This document shows, piece after piece, positions 34,668 to 44,765 of a stretch of 64,000 bases of DNA. A model generated the notes under the pieces. It worked only from the letters and a program-made list of their open reading frames with translations. It searched no databases and was not told the DNA's origin. The stretch's first letter is position 1. The number at the start of each line of letters is the position of its first letter. The stretch is taken from the NCBI GenBank assembly GCA_004558205.1, contig SFDM01000003.1, positions 62,001-126,000 on the forward strand, written 5' to 3'. Origin of the DNA: Pyramidobacter piscolens (GTDB lineage: Bacteria; Synergistota; Synergistia; Synergistales; Dethiosulfovibrionaceae). A program made the translations under genes and the position numbers.

Positions 34668-35084
34668 TCAAAACTTTTCAAAGATTTTTCGCATAGCTTC
34701 TAGCCCGCTGACAATGCTTTCATTTACGGAATTGACGCTGACACTCTCGGCCCGCGCAATCTCCGTTTTACTCATGCCGAAATAGAAAAAAGCGTACAGG
34801 CGCTTGGCCTGCTTGTCCGGCAGCTGTGCAAAGGCCGCGTACAGCTGGGCCAGCTCCACCTTTTGCAGATAGATTTCCTCCGGCGTGGGCGGTTGGTGAA
34901 TGGCGGCGCTTTCTATGCCGTCGCCCACATCCAGCGAGTAATACGCCTTGTGGTAGGACAGGCGGCCTAAGTAATTCTTTTCGGCCCGCTTGCTTTCCAA
35001 AAGGATAGCGCCGATTTCGTTCGGCACTTCCACCGGCTCGGTATGGGTATCAAATGGGTAAAACTCTCTAAGGTCAATGAACAT
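34668..35084 (-). CDS. Sigma-70 family-like factor, Tn916 Orf7 type
   Basis: A 138-residue protein. The ATG at 35084 has GGAGG 8 bp upstream. The C-terminal half looks like region 4 of a sigma factor (AQLPDKQAKRLYAFFYFG, then SKTEIARAESVSVNSVN with the helix-turn-helix). The N-terminal half has a region-2-like part with no clear -10 recognition motif. In Tn916 the homologue Orf7 is a regulator of the xis-int transcript. It is likely to act on the same genes here. Confidence 0.78.
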   Translation of the reverse strand: MFIDLREFYPFDTHTEPVEVPNEIGAILLESKRAEKNYLGRLSYHKAYYSLDVGDGIESAAIHQPPTPEEIYLQKVELAQLYAAFAQLPDKQAKRLYAFFYFGMSKTEIARAESVSVNSVNESIVSGLEAMRKIFEKF

Positions 35085-35161
35085 AGTTATTTCCTCCGTT
35101 TCGATTTTTGGGGTGGGATGGTGCGAATCGAAACGGAGGTGGGCCACGACACCCAACAAAA

Positions 35162-35197
35162 AATGCGCCTAATCGGGCATTATCCCGAATGGCGCAT
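35162..35197 (-). terminator. Hairpin with T-run before the sigma-like gene
   Basis: ATGCGCC pairs with GGCGCAT and an inner CGGG with CCCG. On the minus strand a TTTTTT run follows. It would stop leftward transcription from farther right before the sigma-like gene. The rest of 35198-35548 is AT-rich, with a repeated TTGCA word and no gene. Confidence 0.6.
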
Positions 35198-35548
35198 GTA
35201 AGCTGTGTGTTGCACTTTGATGTGATATATGTTGCATGTTGAAGCGCGAGAATATAAGTTGATAAAGTTACGCTTTTTTTGACAAGCTAACCCTTTCCAA
35301 AAGATTAAGCAGGTTGTCGGCTAGGCTACCCTCCCATAATAAACTCCAAATAAATACAGCATTGTCAAAGCCCCTTTCAAACGGCTTTAGCAATGCTGCA
35401 ATTTGTGTACGGTGAAGCAGCCGGCCAAAGTCGCCTTTTTTTTATTGGCGTTGTCCGGCTTATGAAATATATTGCATATCAATGTGTCGCTTAACCGCAT
35501 TATGTTATTGCCGCCTGTCCTTTACACTATAAAGGGAGGTGATACATA

Positions 35549-35887
35549 ATGCACAATGATATGAAAAGGATGGACGAAATTATTCAAAAGGCCCGTGAAG
35601 CAAAGGAGCTTACACAATCGGTTTTAGCCGAGCAGATAGAGGTTTCTCTACGCACGGTCATTGCGATTGAAAACGGGAAACGGAATCCTACCTACGAAGT
35701 TTTGTATCGGCTGATTGACGCCTTGAACATTCCTGCTGATTTGATTTTTCACCCTGATGATGTGGCGAATACAGCCGAGCAGGAACAGTTTTTTAGGGAA
35801 TTTCACGCAGCCAATGAGCAGGCGCAACGTGTAATTATGGCGTCGGCGCGTGGGATATTGCAGGAATTACGCGGTCATAAAGATTAG
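35549..35887 (+). CDS. XRE family transcriptional regulator
   Basis: A 112-residue protein with an N-terminal helix-turn-helix (KELTQSVLAEQIEVSLRTV, then AIENGKRNPTYEVLYRLIDAL). The C-terminal part is helical and may serve for dimerisation. GGGAGGTGAT stands before the ATG. It is the only rightward gene of the ICE left part, divergent from the sigma-like gene, which is the usual place for the ICE repressor. The target is likely the promoters in 35085-35548. Confidence 0.88.
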   Translation: MHNDMKRMDEIIQKAREAKELTQSVLAEQIEVSLRTVIAIENGKRNPTYEVLYRLIDALNIPADLIFHPDDVANTAEQEQFFREFHAANEQAQRVIMASARGILQELRGHKD

Positions 35888-36027
35888 TCGTTAGCCATGA
35901 ATGATATGCGAAAAAATAATCCCTGAAAGGTACTCCACAGCGCGGGAGTTATCCTTTATAGGGATTATATCTTTTGTAACTGTCTTTTGCCTGTCTAGCG
36001 CCTACTATTTGCCTATCTTTTCTAATT

Positions 36028-36720
36028 TTATTCCGGGTCAAAAGCATAGCCTATTTCGTGAACATTTTTGATGTAGTCCGGCACATCTGAATCTATTTTT
36101 AGCTTTTGGCGCAGACGCTTGATGTGGTTCCAAAGAATACTGTTCGCATTGTCATAGTAATCATCACCCCACACATGGCAAAATATTTGCTCATAGGTGA
36201 ATACGCGCCTTTTGTTCGACATGAGCAACTGCAAAATATCAAACTCCATTCTTGTTAGGCTTACCTCCACGGAGCGCACAAATACTTTGCGATAATCTAA
36301 GCTAATAAAAATATCTTTGTTGCTGATAATGCTAACATGTTCTTGCCTCTGGCTGTTAAGTTCAGTAAAACGACGAATCAACGCCCAGCCGGACGCAACA
36401 CATTCTTCAACAGTTTTCGGCATTTCCATATAAGCGTCCGCGCCCAGCTCTATTGCCTCTATTTTTTCCGCTCCGTCATATTGGGAGGGAGCTATCAATA
36501 TAGGAATTGGTTTCATACCGCGAATCAATTTCAGGTATGGCAGGTAGTCGCGGGCAGTACCACAGATACTAAGTAAAAGATAATTACCTTTGTTAATTTC
36601 TAACACCGCTTCCTGAACAGATTTTACAATTCGGAGCAGAATGTTATATTTAAGCCATTCCCTTTGACAGTCTGCAAATTGTTCAGCTGGGCAGCCTACG
36701 GTCAATATCCAATTTTCCAT
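36028..36720 (-). CDS. OmpR-like response regulator with degenerate receiver
   Basis: A 230-residue protein. The C-terminal half (about 130-230) is a winged helix of the OmpR/PhoB type (VEVSLTRMEFDILQLLM, then IKRLRQKLKIDS and IKNVHEIGYAF). The N-terminal half has receiver-like secondary structure but lacks the phosphoacceptor: the strand that should end in Asp reads LLLSICGTARDYL. The conserved lysine may survive in YMEMPKT. No histidine kinase is adjacent. It is likely to act without phosphorylation, possibly on the ars operon or ICE transfer, but neither is shown. Confidence 0.8.
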   Translation of the reverse strand: MENWILTVGCPAEQFADCQREWLKYNILLRIVKSVQEAVLEINKGNYLLLSICGTARDYLPYLKLIRGMKPIPILIAPSQYDGAEKIEAIELGADAYMEMPKTVEECVASGWALIRRFTELNSQRQEHVSIISNKDIFISLDYRKVFVRSVEVSLTRMEFDILQLLMSNKRRVFTYEQIFCHVWGDDYYDNANSILWNHIKRLRQKLKIDSDVPDYIKNVHEIGYAFDPE

Positions 36721-36747
36721 ATAGTTTTCCTTTCTGCTTCACAACAA

Positions 36748-36782
36748 AAATGCCGCCGTTGTAAAAATAACGGCGGCATTTC
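36748..36782 (-). terminator. Terminator of the arsenic operon
   Basis: AAATGCCGCCGTT pairs with AACGGCGGCATTT around an AT-rich loop. The T-run follows in the leftward direction, between arsC and the response regulator gene. Confidence 0.85.
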
Positions 36783-36786
36783 TGTA

Positions 36787-37176
36787 TTAGCTCAATTCTT
36801 TTGCCAGCTCTAAAACCTTGCGTTCAATCGTCTGGATTGTCTGAATAAACTCTTGGTCGTCCTTGCCGGTGGGGTCGTCAAGTCCCCAATCTTCCCAACG
36901 CTTGCAGGGCAAAAACGGACACTGAACATTGCAGCCCATTGTCACCACAATATCGACGGGAGGAATATCAGACAGGAGCTTGCTAAATTGCGCTTGTTCC
37001 ATGTCGATACCGTAAAGCTGCTTTACCAGCCGTACCGCGTCCTGATTGATTTGAGGTTTTGTTTCTGTACCGGCTGAATAACACTCCATTACGCCGCCCG
37101 CAAGGTGACGGCCTAACGCCTCGGCAATCTGGCTCCGGCATGAATTATGAACACAGATAAACGCAACTTTTACCAT
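36787..37176 (-). CDS. arsC: Arsenate reductase, low-molecular-weight phosphatase type
   Basis: A 129-residue ArsC. The ATG at 37176 follows GAAAGGA; a longer frame to 37239 exists but reaches into arsA. The catalytic loop is ICVHNSCRSQIAEALGRHL (CX5R). The second cysteine set is TMGCNVQCPFLPC, which supplies the thiols for the reduction of arsenate to arsenite. It is the last gene of the arsenic operon. The thioredoxin-coupled class is likely from the motif layout. Confidence 0.93.
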   Translation of the reverse strand: MVKVAFICVHNSCRSQIAEALGRHLAGGVMECYSAGTETKPQINQDAVRLVKQLYGIDMEQAQFSKLLSDIPPVDIVVTMGCNVQCPFLPCKRWEDWGLDDPTGKDDQEFIQTIQTIERKVLELAKELS

Positions 37177-37189
37177 TGAAATTCCTTTC

Positions 37190-38926
<1,737 letters not shown>

Positions 38927-38936
38927 TTTAGCAACA

Positions 38937-39779
38937 TCATCCTTTGCAGCAGCAACCGCCGCTTTCTTGTTCTTTCTTTGCCGGTTTTCCCAGCAAGTCG
39001 GCAGGCAGGCCCAGCCACTCGGTAAACTCGTCGTTGGTGGGGTATCTGCCAGCCAGCACAATTTTCCCATCTAACAGAATGGCAGGCAGACCGTCCGGCC
39101 CCTTATCGTTGACAAACGCATTGATAGCCGCGTCATTTACAAACTCCATCGGCGCACTGTTGAGATTAAAGCGGTCAACGGTAACGCCCTGCTTTTTCAG
39201 TGTGTCAAGCACGGTGGAGATACGCAGCAGCTCCGGGTCAACGCCCACACCGCAAAGCCCGGTAGAGCAACACATAGCAGGTTCAAAGATTTTCATAGTT
39301 TTCATAAAAGTACCCTCTTTCATTATTTTTTGTTCGCGCCCAGCATAGAAGCGTTCCAGATTTTCGGGCAGCGTATAGCCGGTATCATTTTGTGAGTGCT
39401 GCCCATAAATCACCCGCAAAATGCCATCCATAAGCAACGCCTTTGGCGGTTGCTCATAGGTTCGGTTTTCATAGGTGAATGTGCGGCAGTCTACGGTATC
39501 GCCGCATAAATCTCCGCAGCAGCCACAAGTATTTTCCGTGACTTGCCCGCAAATATCCTGCCCATTCACTCGTATGGTGGGGGAGCTGATAAAACGGTAT
39601 TGCTCCGCAAGCTCCCGTGTCGTAATGTTTACCTTGTTGACTGTTGGCTCATAGCCTAATGTTTGCAGCACCCCGGACAGCTCCGTAAGAGCTTCATTCA
39701 ATGTATCATCCGTGGCAATGCAGCGGTCACAGGTGTTTAAGTCCAGATAAAGAAAATCTATTTTTAGATTTTTTCGCAT
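38937..39779 (-). CDS. arsD: DUF2703-ArsD fusion protein
   Basis: A 280-residue protein. Residues 1-150 form a DUF2703 thioredoxin-like domain (FLYLDLNTCDRC, then SSPTIRVNGQDICG and NTCGCCGDLCGD). From about residue 159 it is a typical ArsD (MKTMKIFEPAMCCSTGLCG), the metallochaperone that hands arsenite to ArsA, and it ends in the cysteine cluster SGGCCCKG. Usually the two are separate genes. At the joint lies AGAGGG before an in-frame ATG, and a run of six A (39326-39331), where the loss of one A would create a stop. Two products from one frame are therefore possible. Confidence 0.85.
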   Translation of the reverse strand: MRKNLKIDFLYLDLNTCDRCIATDDTLNEALTELSGVLQTLGYEPTVNKVNITTRELAEQYRFISSPTIRVNGQDICGQVTENTCGCCGDLCGDTVDCRTFTYENRTYEQPPKALLMDGILRVIYGQHSQNDTGYTLPENLERFYAGREQKIMKEGTFMKTMKIFEPAMCCSTGLCGVGVDPELLRISTVLDTLKKQGVTVDRFNLNSAPMEFVNDAAINAFVNDKGPDGLPAILLDGKIVLAGRYPTNDEFTEWLGLPADLLGKPAKKEQESGGCCCKG

Positions 39780-39958
39780 GGCTTTTCTCCTTTTAGAACC
39801 TTGCTTATAGCGTTATGGTAAAAATTTTGTGGGAAATCCACAGGAACAGGCTGCTTTGCCGACGAAGTATAAAAGTTCATTGGATAGCCTTTGCTTTGTG
39901 AATTACTTCCACGATGATAAAATCCTTGTGGAAATGTCGTACTTGTTGTTTTATCCAT
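39764..39958 (-). CDS. Small protein of the arsenic operon with FY repeats
   Basis: A 64-residue protein of no known family. The ATG at 39958 has GAGGAG 8 bp upstream, and the stop overlaps the arsD start by 16 bp, so it seems translated within the operon. It holds three related units: FPQGFYHRG, YPMNFYTSS and FPQNFYHNA. There are no cysteines except near the end (PCEKI). No membrane segment is visible. It could instead be a leader that couples arsD translation. Function unknown. Confidence 0.5.
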   Translation of the reverse strand: MDKTTSTTFPQGFYHRGSNSQSKGYPMNFYTSSAKQPVPVDFPQNFYHNAISKVLKGEKPCEKI

Positions 39959-39973
39959 TTTCAAATCTCCTCT

Positions 39974-41029
39974 CTATGATTTGTTTGCAGGAAACCATGA
40001 TTGAGTTTTGTTTGCAATTTTGACTAGAATTAGCATTACCGGCACTTCCGTCAGCACTCCAACAGTAGTAGCGAGAGCGGCAGCGGAGCTGGTGCCAAAC
40101 AAAGCGATTGCCACAGCCACAGACAGTTCAAAGAAATTTGACGCGCCAATCATTCCAGCGGGGGCCGCAATGTTAAATGGCAGCTTCAAAATCCGGGCGG
40201 CAATGTAAGCTATAAAGAAAATGAGGAATGTTTGCAAAATCAACGGCACAGCGATTAAAACAATGTGCAGGGGATTTATAATAATAGTTTCTCCCTGAAA
40301 CGAGAATACCAGAACCAGCGTTAAAAGTAGTCCTATCGTCGTTATGCCATCAAACTTTTTGACAAACTTGTTGTCGAAATAGTCTAAGCCCTTTTTCTTT
40401 ACGACAAGGGAGCGCGTCAGCATACCGCCAGCCAGCGGGATTACTACAAACAACACCACCGATAAAATCAATGTGTCCCACGGCACCGCGACATTGGAAA
40501 CACCAAGTAAAAATTTCACGATTGGCACAAATGCCACCAATATAATCAAGTCGTTGGTCGCCACCTGTACCACAGTGTAAGCAGGATTGCCTTTCGTGAG
40601 TGTACTCCAAACAAAAACCATAGCCGTACAGGGAGCAGCTCCCAAGAGTACCGCGCCCGCCAGATATTCCGTTGCAAGCTCCGGCGTGATAAATCCCTTA
40701 AAGATAACGAAGAAGAAAAGGGAAGCAATGGCGTACATTGTGAACGGCTTTATCAGCCAGTTTGTTATCCATGTGACAAATAATCCTTTGGGATTTTTGC
40801 CTACATTTTTAATACTTTGAAAATCCACTTTCATCATCATAGGATAAATCATCAACCAAATAAGAATAGCCATAGGGATTGACACTTTTGCATACTCAAA
40901 CCGATTGAGGAAAGTGGGGATTGCGGGCAGGAATTTTCCAATCAGTACGCCAGCCACCATACAAAGGATGACCCATAACGTCAGGTACTTTTGAAAAAAA
41001 CCAATGCCAGATTGTTTTTCTGTTTCCAT
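39974..41029 (-). CDS. acr3: Arsenite efflux permease Acr3
   Basis: A 351-residue inner-membrane protein with ten predicted membrane segments. The key block LLGAAPCTAMVFVWS carries the conserved cysteine of Acr3 that is essential for arsenite transport. It also has IWLMIYPMMMKVDFQ near the second helix. Acr3 expels arsenite by the proton gradient, and ArsA may help it. It is the second gene of the operon, 107 bp after arsR. The gap contains a second TATAGAA/TTCTATG dyad near 41046-41064 that may be another ArsR site. Confidence 0.94.
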   Translation of the reverse strand: METEKQSGIGFFQKYLTLWVILCMVAGVLIGKFLPAIPTFLNRFEYAKVSIPMAILIWLMIYPMMMKVDFQSIKNVGKNPKGLFVTWITNWLIKPFTMYAIASLFFFVIFKGFITPELATEYLAGAVLLGAAPCTAMVFVWSTLTKGNPAYTVVQVATNDLIILVAFVPIVKFLLGVSNVAVPWDTLILSVVLFVVIPLAGGMLTRSLVVKKKGLDYFDNKFVKKFDGITTIGLLLTLVLVFSFQGETIIINPLHIVLIAVPLILQTFLIFFIAYIAARILKLPFNIAAPAGMIGASNFFELSVAVAIALFGTSSAAALATTVGVLTEVPVMLILVKIANKTQSWFPANKS

Positions 41030-41136
41030 GAAATCACGCTCCTGTCATATAGAATTTTTTCTATGTTTCGACTATTTTTTTGTCGGTGCCTATTCCGTCA
41101 TGGAACATGACACCGACACCGGCGGCGACAGCACAT

Positions 41137-41454
41137 TTATGTGTCACCACCTTTCGGGTGGCAAATACAATCTGGTGTAGCACAAAACATTTCACCCAAC
41201 TGCTTATAAAAGGCTTGCAGATTTTCTACATTTAGTGAATAGTTTATCCATTTGCCCTCTGGCCGTGCATTTACAATTCCCGCCGCAATCAATACTTTCA
41301 TATCATGGGAAAGGGTCGGCTGGGTAATATGAAATTGTTCTAAAATCTTGCAAGCGCAAAGCTCTCCGCAGGAAAGCATATCAACGATACGCAACCGTTT
41401 GGGGTCAGCAAGAGCTTTTAGAATTTTTGTATTTTCAGTATATTTTTTTTCCAT
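41137..41454 (-). CDS. arsR: ArsR family arsenic-responsive repressor
   Basis: A 105-residue repressor. The metal-sensing motif CGELCACKILEQF lies at the start of the recognition helix, followed by ITQPTLSHDMKVLIAAGIV, the winged helix. The C terminus has additional cysteines (CATPDCICHP). It should leave the operator when arsenite binds the thiols. It is the first gene of its own operon, under the promoter at 41489-41517. The family N terminus starts directly at the ATG. Confidence 0.95.
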   Translation of the reverse strand: MEKKYTENTKILKALADPKRLRIVDMLSCGELCACKILEQFHITQPTLSHDMKVLIAAGIVNARPEGKWINYSLNVENLQAFYKQLGEMFCATPDCICHPKGGDT

Positions 41455-41476
41455 CGTACAACCTCACATCGAAAAG

Positions 41477-41517
41477 TTTCTATGTGTTAGTATATGCCAC
41501 AGATAGAAAAAAGTCAA
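41477..41517 (-). promoter_or_regulatory. ars promoter with ArsR operator
   Basis: On the minus strand TTGACT (41517-41512) and TATACT (41494-41489) are exactly 17 bp apart. An inverted repeat TTTCTAT(C/G)TGTG (41511-41500 against 41477-41488) flanks the -10 box and is the probable ArsR site. Confidence 0.8.
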
Positions 41518-41589
41518 TATGATTTTACAAAGATTTTTTACCAGCTTAGGGGACAGGGCTTTTCCGCTAAAACAATAGCGGCAAGCAGG

Positions 41590-41784
41590 GCAAGTGCATA
41601 TGCACTTGCGATTTTCCCCCTTTGCGCCTCCGGCGCAAAAGTGAAAAATCTGCTTGTTGAGGGCCAGCCCCCAATCCCCCGGACAAGTGCGCTTTGCTGC
41701 TTGTCGAACGCCCCACAGGTGGGGCGGCCACGCCTCCTACGGAGGCTAAGAACACGGCAGGCCCGGCGCTATCGCTGGGCCTGC
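41590..41784. repeat. Cluster of six hairpins between arsR and the relaxase gene
   Basis: Perfect or near-perfect inverted repeats lie at 41590-41609 (20-bp palindrome), 41621-41639, 41682-41705, 41709-41726, 41732-41746 and 41758-41784. The last overlaps the relaxase stop and can serve as its terminator. The density of stems is far above the surroundings. The whole gap 41455-41768 has no gene. It also marks the boundary between the AT-richer arsenic module and the GC-richer transfer module. Confidence 0.6.
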
Positions 41785-43187
41785 TCTTTCTCTTTTTCCG
41801 GCTGCTCGGTGGGAGCGCCTAACAGTCTATCGACGTTGGCCTTGGCCGTCAAAACTTCCTGCATTTCTTTCTTGGCGGTGGTGTACTCGGCATAGGCTTT
41901 TTTCTTCTCGGCCAACAGCTCGGCATACTCGACTTGCAGCGTTTTCATGGTAGGGAGCTTTTGCAGGTGCAGGGCGTCAAAGGCTGCCTTGGCCGCCTTG
42001 TGCAACAGGATTTCCGTTTCATGCTCGGCATAGTATTTCTTGCTGTACCCAGCCTTGCGGTAGGCGGCGTACACGTCCCGCGTTTTGGAGTAGTTGCCGA
42101 TTTGCTTTTGCAGCGCGGCAATCTCGTTCATGCGCCCCTCGGCCTGCTTGATGGAGCCGGACAGCGATTGAAAACGTGCGGTTGCCGCCGCCGCTTTTTC
42201 GGCCAGCTGTTCGTATTCCAACAGGCCCTTTTCCTGTAAAAAATTCATGGTTTGGGCCATTTGCTTTAGGTTGAAAACCTTGGCCCAGCGTTCATAACCG
42301 GCCCCCTTGCCAGCCTGCAATTTTGCCTGAATATCAATCAGCAGGTTGACCTTGCGGGCCTGTTTTGCGGGAGCTTTTGACCGGCTGGGAGAAACAACGC
42401 GCTTGCCCTCGATACGCTCCTGTATGGCCTCCGGGGTGTAGTCGGCCCCCAGCGATTTTTCCCGGCAGCGGGTGGCCTTTTGCTGCCCCGGCGCAAGGAA
42501 TGAAAGGGATTTGCCCCGGCGCTCGGTTTTGAAGCCCGCAGCTTCCATAGCGGAGAGGAACGCGGCAAAGTTGGCGGGCTTTCCTGCAAGCGCCGCGTCG
42601 ATTGCCGCCCGTACCTTTTCCTGTGCGGACAGGGGCCGCAGGTCGCCCAGCCACTTCCCGTAATTGTGCTTGCCGCCCTTGGGGTTCTCAATGACAGATA
42701 GCCCGTTTTCCAGACAAAGCCGGTCGCTGATTTTACGCACAGCCTTTGCGGAGCCTAAGAAGTCCCGGAAACGCCGGGCGCTGTTCTCCGATATGGCGGC
42801 AAAAATGATGTGATTGTGAATATGGCCTTTGTCAACATGGGTCGCAACGACAAACTGATACCGACCTTTTGTCATGCGCTGGGCCAGTTCGCAACCTATC
42901 CGGTTGGCGTCCTCCGGGGAAATTTCCCCCGGCTTGAACGCCTGCCGGATATGATAGGCCAGCACTTCTTTTTCACGGGGCGGCTGGTGGCCGCCATTGT
43001 TTAGGAACAGGTGCCGGGCAAGGAGCATTTCAGCGGCGGCGGTGGCCGGGTCGCAGCCGTGGCAGCTTACCCATTTTCCGCCGTCTGTCTTGGCCGGGTT
43101 CAGGATATAATCTATGCGTTCCGACAGAGAGGCGGCGGGGGTTTTGTCCTTGCCGGTGTGCATGGAAATAAAGCGAGTGGCGGCCAT
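41769..43187 (-). CDS. mobA: MOBP-type relaxase
   Basis: A 472-residue relaxase. The ATG at 43187 follows GGAGG by 8 bp. The N-terminal domain has the three-histidine metal motif HVDKGHIHNHIIF near residues 117-127 and the catalytic tyrosine candidate in the IDYILNPAKT segment. The C-terminal half is helical, with coiled coils. It nicks oriT and leads the strand into the recipient. The origin should be near the mobC-mobA region but cannot be pinned down. It resembles the relaxases of Tn1549 elements. Confidence 0.9.
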   Translation of the reverse strand: MAATRFISMHTGKDKTPAASLSERIDYILNPAKTDGGKWVSCHGCDPATAAAEMLLARHLFLNNGGHQPPREKEVLAYHIRQAFKPGEISPEDANRIGCELAQRMTKGRYQFVVATHVDKGHIHNHIIFAAISENSARRFRDFLGSAKAVRKISDRLCLENGLSVIENPKGGKHNYGKWLGDLRPLSAQEKVRAAIDAALAGKPANFAAFLSAMEAAGFKTERRGKSLSFLAPGQQKATRCREKSLGADYTPEAIQERIEGKRVVSPSRSKAPAKQARKVNLLIDIQAKLQAGKGAGYERWAKVFNLKQMAQTMNFLQEKGLLEYEQLAEKAAAATARFQSLSGSIKQAEGRMNEIAALQKQIGNYSKTRDVYAAYRKAGYSKKYYAEHETEILLHKAAKAAFDALHLQKLPTMKTLQVEYAELLAEKKKAYAEYTTAKKEMQEVLTAKANVDRLLGAPTEQPEKEKEQAQR

Positions 43188-43216
43188 ACGCAAGCCCTCC
43201 TTTCACCAAAAAATAC

Positions 43217-43248
43217 CGGGGCGGTAGGGCAGAACGCCCGCCGCCCCG
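43217..43248 (-). terminator. Hairpin between mobC and mobA
   Basis: CGGGGCGG pairs with CCGCCCCG, and an inner GGGC with GCCC. A T-run follows on the minus strand. It could attenuate transcription into mobA or form part of oriT structure. Confidence 0.6.
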
Positions 43249-43256
43249 ATATGGGT

Positions 43257-43595
43257 TTAGCTGATTTGCGCCAGCTCCAAAAGAATCTTGTTGGCCGCCT
43301 CCCACAGCTCGGCGTACCGCTCCTGCATGTCCTCCACATCGGCGGCGTAGACGCTCCGGGTTTCGTTAGTCCGGCGGGCAATCTGGTTCAAGTTGTTGGT
43401 GGCGTTACGGAGCAGCGCCACAAGCTCCCGGACGCTGCCTAAATCCAACTGGACAACATAGCCGTCAATCGCCATCTTGCGCAGATACGCCCCGGTGTTC
43501 CGCGTCCCCAGCAGGGCCATTTTTTCAGCTATCAGCTGCCTTTCTTTTGGCGTTACCATGAAATACATAGGCGTTTGCCGTGTCCTATTTGCCAT
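43257..43595 (-). CDS. mobC: MobC-type relaxosome accessory protein
   Basis: A 112-residue protein. The ATG at 43595 has GGAGG 9 bp upstream and lies in the 3' end of the next gene (11 bp overlap). The N-terminal part is a ribbon-helix-helix type (RQTPMYFMVTPKERQLI), and the later block ALLRNATNNLNQIARRTNET is the hallmark of MobC. It bends DNA at oriT so the relaxase can nick. The pairing with mobA downstream is the standard one. Confidence 0.86.
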   Translation of the reverse strand: MANRTRQTPMYFMVTPKERQLIAEKMALLGTRNTGAYLRKMAIDGYVVQLDLGSVRELVALLRNATNNLNQIARRTNETRSVYAADVEDMQERYAELWEAANKILLELAQIS

Positions 43596-43839
43596 AGGCG
43601 AAGCCCTCCGTTTCTTCCTCGGAATAGCCCACCGGGGCGGCCAGCTCAAAGGCGGTCGCCAGAAAATCGGCGTCGGTCATAGCCTCCACCTTGCGGGTGG
43701 CGCTGTCCAGCAGGGCCAGCAGCTCCGGGTCGCCGGAATAGAGAGGCCGGACGGCCCGCAGTTTTTCCACCTGCCCGGCCCGTGTGTCGGCCTTGTAAAT
43801 GGCAATCAGGTTCATTTCTTCAACAGTATAATTCATCAT
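43585..43839 (-). CDS. Transposon-transfer assisting protein (TTRAP family)
   Basis: An 84-residue acidic protein that begins with MMNYTVEEMNLIAIYKAD, which is the pattern of the small family named putative transposon-transfer assisting protein. It is found in Tn1549-like ICEs between mobC and the large polyvalent genes. It has no signal or membrane part. The function is not known in detail. It overlaps mobC by 11 bp and the gene upstream by 4 bp. Confidence 0.7.
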   Translation of the reverse strand: MMNYTVEEMNLIAIYKADTRAGQVEKLRAVRPLYSGDPELLALLDSATRKVEAMTDADFLATAFELAAPVGYSEEETEGFAYGK

Positions 43840-44762
43840 AGCGCAATCTCCTTATCTGTTTTTTTCAAGTGGGTGGGGCGTTGGGCTGCCGCCCTTTCTT
43901 TTAACTGGCCGGTAACGGAGCGCTTCGGCGTCCGCACCGGCTGGTCGCGCCTTTCGTCTTTATGGACGAAAAGATAAACGCCGCTCCGGTTGGGTCGGTT
44001 GGAAAGCTGCTTGCCCTTGTTGCGGTAAGGCAGGGCAGCAAGCAGCTGTTCGGTGTCTTTACTGCTTGCAAGCTGGGTAAAATGCGTCGAGATTTCAGCG
44101 GTAAAAAATGCCTTGTCCAGACTGTCCGGTGTGGGCCGTCTGGCAATTTCAGCCGTCAGCCGGGCGGCCTCGTCATAAATAAACGCTGTGTGCAGCTTTT
44201 GTATATGCTGGCCTAAATCTCCGGGGACTAAATTACAGCGCAGCAGGCGTTCATTGTTCAGTAGGATTTGAAAATGCTGTTCAGTTGCGAAACAGGGAGT
44301 AACTGACTGAATCTCTCCGTAATCAAGCACCCGTATTGCAGAATAGGGGTTGTTAAATCTACCCTCATTCTTTATCGAAATATGGGCGGCTTCCGGTGTC
44401 ATGGAAGCGTCCCGGACATGACGCCAGTGTGTCGGATAGTCCAGTTCGTAAAGGCTGCCCATCACCTTGCCCTGCTCCACGCCGGATAATTCCACAGCGT
44501 AGGCCAGCACTTTATCGCGGGTCTGCTCCCCGTAAAAGCACCAAGTATTATGCTGGTAGGTATCTTTCAAAAATACGTCACGTTCTGCGCCGCAGAATGT
44601 TCCGAACGGACGAGAAAACCATAGTAGATTTTTGTCCGTACTTTCAACAGCTGCCCGTATGATTTTTTCGTCAATTTCAAAATCACTCTGATAGTGGGCG
44701 GTGTTCTGCTTCATAATGGCCCGCAGGGATTCCACCACATCCACGTTTTCAAATTTGTTCAT
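43836..44762 (-). CDS. Conserved ICE protein, function unknown
   Basis: A 308-residue soluble protein typical of Tn1549-like elements. I do not know its function. The C-terminal tail has a short basic block, PKRSVTGQLKERAAAQR, which resembles the KPSIRAQLEAAK tail of the next gene product, so both may bear a common short tail motif of the DUF4316 kind. A central EVDVFLKDT-like block AERDVFLKDTYQHNTWCF is prominent. It lies in a tightly packed run with the neighbours and is probably cotranscribed. Confidence 0.6.
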   Translation of the reverse strand: MNKFENVDVVESLRAIMKQNTAHYQSDFEIDEKIIRAAVESTDKNLLWFSRPFGTFCGAERDVFLKDTYQHNTWCFYGEQTRDKVLAYAVELSGVEQGKVMGSLYELDYPTHWRHVRDASMTPEAAHISIKNEGRFNNPYSAIRVLDYGEIQSVTPCFATEQHFQILLNNERLLRCNLVPGDLGQHIQKLHTAFIYDEAARLTAEIARRPTPDSLDKAFFTAEISTHFTQLASSKDTEQLLAALPYRNKGKQLSNRPNRSGVYLFVHKDERRDQPVRTPKRSVTGQLKERAAAQRPTHLKKTDKEIAL

Positions 44763-44765
44763 GTG

